Assembly (NCBI RefSeq): GCF_026642255.1
Contig: NZ_CP113264.1
Coordinates: 1,488,001-1,552,000, forward strand
Length of the DNA stretch: 64,000 nt
From: Streptomonospora nanhaiensis
GTDB lineage: Bacteria; Actinomycetota; Actinomycetes; Streptosporangiales; Streptosporangiaceae
Direction of reading: 5' to 3'
Part shown: positions 1 through 7,107 of the stretch, piece by piece
How the letters are laid out: each line of letters begins with the position of its first letter
How positions within the stretch are numbered: position 1 is the first letter of the stretch
Notes under the pieces: model-generated
Databases searched by the model: none
What the model was told of the DNA's origin: nothing
What the model saw: only the letters and a program-made list of their open reading frames with translations
Position numbers and translations under genes: made by a program

Positions 1-43
1 TCGGATTAGAAGTCCGGTGCTCTATCCACTGAGCTACGGGTGC
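1..43 (-). tRNA. tRNA-Arg (anticodon TCT), partial
   Basis: Read on the minus strand this is the 5' half of a tRNA: acceptor strand GCACCCG, a D arm with GCTC/GAGC stem, and an anticodon arm whose loop CTTCTAA carries anticodon TCT (Arg, AGA codons). The 3' half lies outside the window. The last visible stem position would be a C-A mismatch, which cannot be judged at the window edge. Confidence 0.88.
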
Positions 44-600
44 TCGATTCAATTGTCGCCCGCCAGGGCAGGTCGAGACCACGTTGTGACCCGTGGTTCC
101 GGTGGGATGCTGCGCGCCGGGGCGGGGGCGGGGACGGCCGGTGGACCTACGGTCGGGCTGGGCCCGTGTCGTGGTGCCGCTGGCGTCCTGGGCAGACATT
201 CTAGGGTATACGTGCGATGTCGCCCACACCTGGTCAAAGTCTGACCAACTACGGTGATTCGTAGTTGCTTCTCGTTACCACGCGGGTTCCACCAAATCGG
301 TTGCTATGGGCCTCGTGCACCACGTTACCGGTGATTAACTCCGGGTGCGGTGCTGCGCTGCTGGCGTTTCGCGAAGTCCTGCGGGGTGTGTGCCGCCGTG
401 CGGCGGCTGTGGCGGTTCAGAAGATCCACCACTGTCCCAGCAGGACCGACAGCGATACCCAGCCGACAAGCACCGGAGTCTCCCTCGCCGTCGACTGTAA
501 GGTGCCCTGGGTGTATGGGCGAATACATTGCGTGGCAAACACATGTTTGCCTCGGTTTGGTGTCCGTTGGGGTTGCTGCTGACGCGGCTAACGTGGTCGG
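44..600. other. 557-base non-coding stretch between tRNA-Arg and cobD
   Basis: No convincing protein gene of normal size. The segment from about 195 to 600 has a lower GC content than its surroundings. It holds two adjacent palindromes: TGGTCA-N5-TGACCA (231-247) and CAACTACG-N6-CGTAGTTG (246-267). These could be operators or part of a structured transcript. A 41-codon reading frame on the minus strand (417-542) is discussed as a finding. I searched for cobalamin-riboswitch elements ahead of cobD and found none. Confidence 0.6.
567..594 (+). promoter_or_regulatory. putative promoter of cobD (leaderless)
   Basis: TTGGGG (567-572) and TAACGT (589-594) are separated by 16 bases. The -10-like hexamer ends six bases before the GTG at 601, and there is no Shine-Dalgarno sequence. 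That arrangement is typical of leaderless actinobacterial genes. Pattern only; no transcript data. Confidence 0.35.
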
Positions 601-1539
601 GTGCGATCTCTTGGACTGACGGCGGGGTTCCTGCTCGACATGGTGGTGCCCGACCCGCGGCGGGGGCATCCGGTCGCCCTGTACGGGCGTGCGGCGGGGC
701 GGTGGGAGAGGGCGGTCTACCGGGACTCGGTCGCCTCCGGCGCTCTGTTCGCGGCCGGGGCGGTGACCCCCGTCGTGGGTGCGGGGCTCCTCCTGGAGGG
801 AGCGCCGGCGACGGCGGCCGCGACCTGGGCCTCCCTGGGCGGGAGCATGCTGGGGCGCGAGGCCGGGCGGATCGCCGACGCCCTGGAGAGTGGAGACCTG
901 GAGCGCGCGCGTGCACTGCTCCCGAACCTGTGCGGACGGGACCCCTCGGGGCTCGACGCGGCCGGGGTCGCGCGGGCGGTCGTGGAGTCGGTCGCGGAGA
1001 ACACCTCCGACGCCGTCGTGGGCCCCCTGGTGTGGGGCGCGCTGGGAGGGGTGGCCGGGGTGGCCGGCTTCCGCTCCGTGAACACGCTCGACGCCATGGT
1101 CGGCCACCGGAGCCCGCGCTACGAGCGGTTCGGCGCGGCCTCGGCCCGCCTGGACGACGTGGCCGGGTGGGGACCCGCCAGGCTGACCGCGGTGCTGGCC
1201 GCGCTGGCGGCGCCCGTGGTCGGGGGCAGCGTGCGCGAGGCGTGGCGCGTATGGCGGCGGGACGGCGGCCGGCACCCGAGCCCCAACGCGGGGCAGTGCG
1301 AGGCCGCGTTCGCCGGGGCGCTGGGGAGGACGCTGGGCGGGGCCAACGTCTACGCGGGACGCGAGGACCGGCGGCCCACGATGGGGGACGGCCCCCCGCC
1401 GGGGGTCGGGGACATCCGGCGGGCGGTCCGGCTGGCGGAGGCGGTCGGCCTGGGCGCGCTCGCCGTGGCGGCCGCGACGGCGGCCGCCACGGACCGCGCC
1501 GGTCGGGGCCGCGGCGCTCAGGCGAGGTTGCGGGCGTAG
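601..1539 (+). CDS. cobD: adenosylcobinamide-phosphate synthase CobD/CbiB
   Basis: Integral membrane enzyme of late cobalamin synthesis. It joins adenosylcobyric acid to the aminopropanol side chain to give adenosylcobinamide (phosphate). The 312-residue product has the family's usual length. It carries the N-terminal DMVVPDPRRGHPVALYGR segment, conserved SVAENTSDAVVGPL and NTLDAMVGHRSPRYERFG motifs, and several hydrophobic stretches. The GTG start gives the canonical N-terminus (LGLTAGFLLD). No Shine-Dalgarno is present, and a -10-like TAACGT lies six bases upstream, so the mRNA may be leaderless. The 3' end overlaps the convergent membrane-protein gene by 22 bases. The BluB-CobT fusion and siroheme synthase further along serve the same corrinoid pathway but are not in the same operon. 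Confidence 0.95.
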   Translation: MRSLGLTAGFLLDMVVPDPRRGHPVALYGRAAGRWERAVYRDSVASGALFAAGAVTPVVGAGLLLEGAPATAAATWASLGGSMLGREAGRIADALESGDLERARALLPNLCGRDPSGLDAAGVARAVVESVAENTSDAVVGPLVWGALGGVAGVAGFRSVNTLDAMVGHRSPRYERFGAASARLDDVAGWGPARLTAVLAALAAPVVGGSVREAWRVWRRDGGRHPSPNAGQCEAAFAGALGRTLGGANVYAGREDRRPTMGDGPPPGVGDIRRAVRLAEAVGLGALAVAAATAAATDRAGRGRGAQARLRA

Positions 1540-2030
1540 TTCACCTGTTGGTGGATCTGGCCCACCACCGCCGGATGGGTCACCAGGATCGACGTCGTGT
1601 AGTGCTTGTCGTGCCCCTGCACGCTCACCTGGACGTGGCCGGTGGTCTTCTGCTCCTTGACGAGCAGGAAGAGGAGGCCCAGCAGGCAGGTCCACCAGAA
1701 CACGAGGATCGCCACGACGACGGCCCAGGTGGGGGTGGTCCTCTCGGTGCGGCTCATGTCGTTCACCGTCCACACCGTCCCCCTGATCGGGAAGCGCCCG
1801 ATCGGGGTGATCACGGTGCTCTGGGAGAACGCGATCTCGCCGACGGTGCCGAGCGGGACCTCGGCTCCGGGCGGGGGCTGCTGCCCCATGGGCTGGTAGC
1901 CGCCGGTGGGGGCGCCGTACGGCTCGATCACCCCGCCGTGGTGCTGTTCGGGGGGAAGCCCCCAGCCGGGGGTCTGACCGTCGGGCTGGTGCCAGGGCTC
2001 GCCCGGGCCGGGGTCGGGGTACTGGTTCAT
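1518..2030 (-). CDS. proline-rich single-pass membrane protein, unknown function
   Basis: 170 residues. The first ~70 are Gly/Pro/Gln-rich and probably disordered. A globular part of about 30 residues follows (EIAFSQSTVITPIGRFPIRG), then one long hydrophobic segment (AVVVAILVFWWTCLLGLLFLLV) around residues 105-125, and a C-terminal part of about 45 residues. I recognise it only as an actinobacterial membrane protein whose cytoplasmic tail has Gly/Pro/Gln repeats; no function can be assigned. A -10-like CACAAT ends six bases before the ATG, so it too may be leaderless. It converges on cobD and overlaps its last codons by 22 bases. Confidence 0.8.
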   Translation of the reverse strand: MNQYPDPGPGEPWHQPDGQTPGWGLPPEQHHGGVIEPYGAPTGGYQPMGQQPPPGAEVPLGTVGEIAFSQSTVITPIGRFPIRGTVWTVNDMSRTERTTPTWAVVVAILVFWWTCLLGLLFLLVKEQKTTGHVQVSVQGHDKHYTTSILVTHPAVVGQIHQQVNYARNLA

Positions 2031-2361
2031 GCCGCGATTGTGTCAAAGCCCGTGGGGGACGAGGACGGGGACGGCGGATCCGGTGTGCTCCCGTTCCCCG
2101 TCCCGCGCGCCGACAACCGGGTGGGCACGGGAACCCGCGGCGGCCGGTGGCCGGTTGTGGCCACGCCGCGGCGCCCGGTCCGCCCGTCGGGGCGGATCCC
2201 CCCGGGGGTTTGCCCTGCGTGTGTCGCCGGTCACTCCAAACCCCGGATGTGCTCGCTCCGCCGGCCGGCCCGCGCGCCAAACATGAAACTCTTTCGCGAT
2301 TTCCTTACCCGCGCGTAACATTCGCTGATCCATCGCCCGCACCCCCAGGTGGTGACAGCTC
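2031..2361. other. 331-base divergent intergenic region
   Basis: Lies between the divergent membrane-protein and acylase genes, so it holds both promoters. TAACAT around 2317-2322 is a possible -10 element for the acylase gene. The rest is GC-rich with no RNA gene or clear operator. Confidence 0.4.
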
Positions 2362-5292
2362 TTGTTCCCCTCACTCCGCCGACGGCTACGCACCGGCGCC
2401 TCGGGCCTCGCGCTGGCGGTGACGGCCGCCACCGCGGCCGCCCTCCCCGCGTCCCCGGCCCTGGCCGAACCCGAACCCCTCGCCGACTACTGCGCTCCGC
2501 AGGGATGCCGAGACATCCTTCCCCCCGGCCAGAACGGCAGCGCCACACTGGTCGAGATCCTCGGTCACCAGGTCTTCGGGACGCGGCCCGAGCACTCCTC
2601 CAGCCAGCTGGACATGTACGACAACCTCGTCCACCACTACGACGGACTCACGGAGGAGGGACTGGACGACTTCTTCGTCGACGCCTCCTTCGGGGTCGAC
2701 CCCGGCGACGTGGACCGGCGGTACCAGCCGCGCGAGGACGTCACCATCACCCGGGACAAGAGCCACGGCATCCCCCACATCGAGGGCACCACCCGCGAGG
2801 GCACCATGTACGGCGCCGGGTACGCCGCGGCGGAGGACCGGCTCTTCCTCATGGACGTGCTGCGCAGGGTCGGCCGGGGGGAGCTGACCTCCTTCGCGGG
2901 CGGGGCGGAGGGCAACCGCGGACTCGAGCAGGACCTGTGGCGCACCGCCCCCTACACCGAGGAGGACAAGCAGGCCCAGATCGACCGGGTCGCCGCCGGG
3001 GGAGAGCGGGGAGAGCAGGCGCTCGCCGACGTCGACGCCTATCTCGAAGGGGTGAACTCCTACATCGAGGAGGCCGACAACGGCCGCTACTTCCCCGGCG
3101 AGTACGTCCTGACCGGGCACAAGGACGCGATCACCAACCGCGGGGAGATCGAGCCCTTCACCCCCACCGACGTGGTCGGCATCGCCGCCATGGTCGGCGG
3201 GATCTTCGGCGGCGGTGGCGGCGGCGAGGTCCAGGCGGCCGTCGTCCTCGCCAACTTCCAGGACCGCTACGGGGCGGAGGAGGGCGCCGAGCTCTGGCGG
3301 GCCTGGCGGATGGAGAACGACCCCGAGGCCGTGGTCAGCGTGGAGGGGGAGTTCCCGTACACCGGCACCCCCGAGTCCCCGGTCGGCGAGGTCGCGCCGG
3401 ACCCGGGCTCCGTCGAGCCCTACGACATCGTCCACGACGAGCACGGATCGGCGGCGAGCGGTGAGACCGCGGAGGCGCCCGCGCCGCTCGCGGACGCGGT
3501 CGGGGGGCCCGAGGACGGGGCCGACGCCCCCACCGTCGAGGACCTGCCCCGGGAACAGCGGGACGAGCTGGAGCAGATGGTCGAGGACGGCGACCTGTCG
3601 GCCGCGGAGGGCGTGTTCAACGAGGGGGTGCTCCCCGAGGGCTTCATGGACCCGCGCGGCATGTCCAACGCGCTGCTCGTCTCGGGCGAGCACACCGAGA
3701 GCGGCAACCCGGTGGCCGTGATGGGCCCCCAGACCGGCTACTTCTCACCGCAGCTGCTCATGCTCCAGGAGCTCCAGGGGCCGGGCATCAGCGCGCGCGG
3801 CGCGTCGTTCGCGGGAGTGAGCTTCTACGTCCAGATGGGCCGCGGCGTCGACTACGCCTGGAGCGCCACCTCGGCGGGCCAGGACATCACGGACACGTTC
3901 GCGGTCGAGCTCTGCGAGACGGACGGCTCCGCCCCGAGCACCGCCTCGCGCGCCTACGTGGACACCTCGGGGGAGTGCACCGCGTTCGAGGAGCTGAGCG
4001 TCACCAACGAGTGGTCGCCCACCGTCGCCGACGGCACCCCGGCGGGCGGGTACACGATGACGTCGCTGCGCTCCGAGTACGGGCTCGTGCAGTCGTTCGC
4101 CACCGTGGACGGGGCCCCGGTGGCGTTCACGTCCCTGCGCTCCACGTACATGCGCGAGGTCGACTCCATCATCGGTTTCCAGCGGTTCAACGACCCGGGC
4201 GAGGTCACCTCGGCCGAGACCTTCACGGAGGCCGCCGGCGACATCGGCTACGCCTTCAACTGGCACTACGTCGACGACGAGGACATCGCGTTCATCAACT
4301 CGGGCGCGAACCCGGTGCGCGTCGAGGGCACCAACCCCAACCTGCCCATCGACGCCTACTCGGCCGCGGGCTGGTCGGGCTGGGACCCGGCCACGAACAG
4401 CGCCGACTACCACCCCCAGGAGGACCACCCGCAGGCCGTCGACCCGGACTACATCGTCAACTGGAACAACAAGCCCGCGCAGGGCTACACCTCCGGCTGG
4501 TCGACCGGATCGGTCCACCGCGGCGACCTGCTCGACAGCCGGGTGGCGGCGCTGGTCGGCAGCGGGCACGAGTTCACCACCGCCTCCCTCACCGGCGTCA
4601 TGATGGAGGCCGGGGTGGCCGACCTGCGCGCGCAGGAGGTCCTCCCGCTGATGCTGGAGGTCATCGACTCGGCCCCGGTGGAGGACCCGGAGCTGGCCGC
4701 CGCCGTGGAGGAGCTGCGGCTGTGGAACGAGGCGGGCTCGCTGCGCCGCGAGCCCCATCGCGACGCGGGGTACTACTCGTACGCCGACTCCATCCGCACG
4801 CTCGACGCGTGGTGGCCCCTGCTGGTCCGGGCGCAGTTCGAGCCGGAGCTGGGCGAGGACCTGTACACGCAGCTGACCAGGGCCGCCCAGACCGACGAGT
4901 CCCCCTCGGGCGCCACCGGCGGAGGAACCCCGGGAAGCGTCAACCAGGGGCAGCCGCACAAGGGCTCCTCGTTCCAGTACGGCTGGTGGTCGTACGTCGA
5001 CAAGGACCTGCGGTCCGTCCTCGGACAGGAGGTCGAGGGGTCGCTGGGCGGCGCCTACTGCGGCGGCGGCGACCTGGACGCCTGCCGGACGGTCCTGCTG
5101 GACACCCTCGCCGAGGCGGCGGCCACCCCGGCGGGAGAGGTCTACCCGGGCGACGACCACTGCCCGGCGGGCGACCAGCTCTGCGCCGACACGGTGATCC
5201 ACCAGGCGGTGGGCGGTATCGGCATGTGGCCGATCGCCTGGCAGAACCGGCCGACGTACCAGCTCGTCTACCAGTTCTCCGGCGGACGGTAG
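2362..5292 (+). CDS. secreted penicillin acylase family protein (Ntn hydrolase)
   Basis: Autoprocessing amidohydrolase of the penicillin G acylase/AHL acylase superfamily, made as a secreted precursor of 976 residues. The TTG start is the first possible one, since a stop lies in frame at 2353. It begins a classic signal peptide (arginines, hydrophobic core, cleavage after ASPALA near residue 35). Alpha-chain motifs such as HGIPHIEGTTREGTMYGAGY are present. The beta chain should begin at Ser435 in GMSNALLVSG, followed by GPQTGYFSPQ. An acidic Ala/Pro/Glu-rich stretch (residues ~345-430) before that serine is the likely excised spacer. The substrate cannot be told from sequence: beta-lactams, acyl-homoserine lactones and other N-acyl amides are all possible. 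No beta-lactam or quorum-sensing genes are nearby. Confidence 0.92.
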   Translation: MFPSLRRRLRTGASGLALAVTAATAAALPASPALAEPEPLADYCAPQGCRDILPPGQNGSATLVEILGHQVFGTRPEHSSSQLDMYDNLVHHYDGLTEEGLDDFFVDASFGVDPGDVDRRYQPREDVTITRDKSHGIPHIEGTTREGTMYGAGYAAAEDRLFLMDVLRRVGRGELTSFAGGAEGNRGLEQDLWRTAPYTEEDKQAQIDRVAAGGERGEQALADVDAYLEGVNSYIEEADNGRYFPGEYVLTGHKDAITNRGEIEPFTPTDVVGIAAMVGGIFGGGGGGEVQAAVVLANFQDRYGAEEGAELWRAWRMENDPEAVVSVEGEFPYTGTPESPVGEVAPDPGSVEPYDIVHDEHGSAASGETAEAPAPLADAVGGPEDGADAPTVEDLPREQRDELEQMVEDGDLSAAEGVFNEGVLPEGFMDPRGMSNALLVSGEHTESGNPVAVMGPQTGYFSPQLLMLQELQGPGISARGASFAGVSFYVQMGRGVDYAWSATSAGQDITDTFAVELCETDGSAPSTASRAYVDTSGECTAFEELSVTNEWSPTVADGTPAGGYTMTSLRSEYGLVQSFATVDGAPVAFTSLRSTYMREVDSIIGFQRFNDPGEVTSAETFTEAAGDIGYAFNWHYVDDEDIAFINSGANPVRVEGTNPNLPIDAYSAAGWSGWDPATNSADYHPQEDHPQAVDPDYIVNWNNKPAQGYTSGWSTGSVHRGDLLDSRVAALVGSGHEFTTASLTGVMMEAGVADLRAQEVLPLMLEVIDSAPVEDPELAAAVEELRLWNEAGSLRREPHRDAGYYSYADSIRTLDAWWPLLVRAQFEPELGEDLYTQLTRAAQTDESPSGATGGGTPGSVNQGQPHKGSSFQYGWWSYVDKDLRSVLGQEVEGSLGGAYCGGGDLDACRTVLLDTLAEAAATPAGEVYPGDDHCPAGDQLCADTVIHQAVGGIGMWPIAWQNRPTYQLVYQFSGGR

Positions 5293-5465
5293 GACGGGCG
5301 GGGCGGACGCGGTCCGCGGTGACCCTGAGCGGGTGTCACCGGGGGCCGCGTTCGCGTGTCCGTGACGGGACCGCCGCCACGGATACCCGGGCCGGATCGC
5401 GTGCTTCGCCGGGCTTGTATGGGTAGCGTAAGGAATACCCGGAACGAAGGGGGAGGATCTCAGGA

Positions 5466-5930
5466 ATGGATGCCTGGTTGATCTGGCTCGTCCTCGCCGT
5501 CGGCCTGGGAATCGTCGAGATCCTCACACTGACCTTCGTCCTGGGGCTCCTGGCGGTCGCGGCGCTGGTCGCGGCCCTGCTCGGCGCCATCGGGCTCCCG
5601 GTGGCCGCGCAGATCATCGGGTTCACCGCGACCGCGGCGGCGGGCATCTACCTCGTGCGCCCGCTCATGCGGCGCCAGCTGAACAGGGGGCCCGACGCCC
5701 GGTCGGGCGCGGAGGCCCTCGTCGGGCGCTCCGCCGTCGTCCTCCAGGAGGTCGACGGCGACAGCGGCAGGATCAAGCTCTCCGGAGAGGAGTGGTCGGC
5801 ACGGTGCATCGACGAGGACCTGGTGATCCCGGTCGGCGCACGCGTCGACGTCGTGGAGATCGACGGAGCCACAGCTGTGGTCTATCCGCGCGAGGCCCTG
5901 CCAGGGGGCGCACCCGAGCACACGTCCTGA
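5466..5930 (+). CDS. NfeD family membrane protein
   Basis: 154 residues: two closely spaced hydrophobic helices (residues ~3-65) followed by a soluble OB-fold domain (GAEALVGRSAVVLQEVDGDSG onward) ending in VDVVEIDGATAVVYPRE, the standard short NfeD layout. A strong GGGGGAGG ribosome site precedes the ATG. The SPFH gene follows 33 bases later, the usual NfeD-stomatin/flotillin operon. Such pairs organise membrane microdomains and membrane-protein quality control; the specific partner here is unknown. Confidence 0.93.
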   Translation: MDAWLIWLVLAVGLGIVEILTLTFVLGLLAVAALVAALLGAIGLPVAAQIIGFTATAAAGIYLVRPLMRRQLNRGPDARSGAEALVGRSAVVLQEVDGDSGRIKLSGEEWSARCIDEDLVIPVGARVDVVEIDGATAVVYPREALPGGAPEHTS

Positions 5931-5963
5931 ACCGCAGCCACGACCCCGAGGTCAGGTGCTGAC

Positions 5964-7049
5964 ATGATCGATCCGGCCATCCCCCTCATCATTCTCGCGG
6001 TCCTGTTCGTCGCGATCGCCCTGACCGCGATCCGCATCGTCCCTCAGGCGAGGGCGTACAACATCGAACGCTTCGGCCGCTACATCCGCACGCTCGGCCC
6101 CGGCCTGAACTTCATCATCCCGGGCGTCGACCGCGTCAACTCCAAGTTCGACCTGCGCGAGCACGTGTTCAGCTCGCGCCCCCAACCGGTGATCACGCAG
6201 GACAACCTGGTGGTCAACATCGACACCGTCCTCTACTACCAGATCACCGCGCCCAAGGCGGCGGCGTACGAGGTCGCCAACTACATCCAGGCCATCGACC
6301 AGCTCACGGTCACCACCCTGCGCAACGTCATCGGCTCCATGGACCTCGAGCAGACGCTCACCTCCCGCGAGGAGATCAACACCCGCCTGCGCGGGGTCCT
6401 GGACGACACCACCGGCAAGTGGGGCATCCGCGTCAACAGGGTCGAGATCAAGGCGATCGACCCGCCTCCCACCATCAAGGAGGCGATGGAGAAGCAGATG
6501 CGCGCCGACCGCGACAAGCGGGCGGCCATCCTGCACGCCGAGGGCGAGCGGCAGTCCCGCATCCTCAAGGCGGAGGGGGCGCGGCAGCAGGCCATCCTGG
6601 AGGCGCAGGGCGAACAGCAGGCCGCCATACTGCGGGCCGACGGCGAGGCCAAGGCGATCGAGCGCGTGTTCCAGGCGGTGCACGCCAACGACGCCGACGC
6701 CAAGCTGCTCGCCTACAAGTACCTGGAGACCCTGCCGAGCCTGGCGCAGGGCGAGGGGAACACGTTCTGGGTCATCCCCGGTGAGTTCACCGAGGCGGTC
6801 AAGAACGTCAGCCACGCCTTCGCCGGCGACGCGGCCGACCGCAAGCCGTCCACGGAGAAGGGCCACGGCGGCGAGGAGGGCGGGCCCGCCCGGATCGGGG
6901 CTCCCGACCCGGCCCGGTCCTCGTCCGCCCAGGCCGCCATGGACGCGGCGGAGGCCGCCGAACGGGCCGTGGCGGACGCCCGCGACGACGTGCGCAGGGC
7001 CGGCGCGGGCCTGGCGGGATCGCCGCCGGAGCCGCGCGGGGAGGACTGA
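5964..7049 (+). CDS. SPFH/band 7 domain protein (stomatin/QmcA-like)
   Basis: 361 residues. It has an N-terminal hydrophobic anchor (IDPAIPLIILAVLFVAIALT) and then the band 7 domain, with QARAYNIERFGRYIRTLGPGLNFIIPGVDRV and a LREHVFSSRPQPVITQDNLVVNID core. A long charged helix with repeated Ala-Glu-Gly-Arg-Gln units (RQSRILKAEGARQQAILEAQ) follows at residues ~185-230, the coiled coil through which these proteins oligomerise. The C-terminal ~75 residues are low-complexity, charged and Ala-rich. It is cotranscribed with the NfeD gene and probably forms a membrane scaffold with it. Confidence 0.94.
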   Translation: MIDPAIPLIILAVLFVAIALTAIRIVPQARAYNIERFGRYIRTLGPGLNFIIPGVDRVNSKFDLREHVFSSRPQPVITQDNLVVNIDTVLYYQITAPKAAAYEVANYIQAIDQLTVTTLRNVIGSMDLEQTLTSREEINTRLRGVLDDTTGKWGIRVNRVEIKAIDPPPTIKEAMEKQMRADRDKRAAILHAEGERQSRILKAEGARQQAILEAQGEQQAAILRADGEAKAIERVFQAVHANDADAKLLAYKYLETLPSLAQGEGNTFWVIPGEFTEAVKNVSHAFAGDAADRKPSTEKGHGGEEGGPARIGAPDPARSSSAQAAMDAAEAAERAVADARDDVRRAGAGLAGSPPEPRGED

Positions 7050-7080
7050 ACCCGGGTCCCCGGCCGAGGGCCCCGGTGCG

Positions 7081-7107
7081 GGGGCGCGCCGCCCGGCGGC
7101 GCGCCCC
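7081..7107. terminator. hairpin between convergent SPFH and kinase genes
   Basis: Perfect 11-bp stem GGGGCGCGCCG/CGGCGCGCCCC with a 5-base loop. It sits directly at the kinase stop codon and 31 bases after the SPFH gene, so it can end transcription from both sides. No U tract on the plus strand. Confidence 0.7.
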
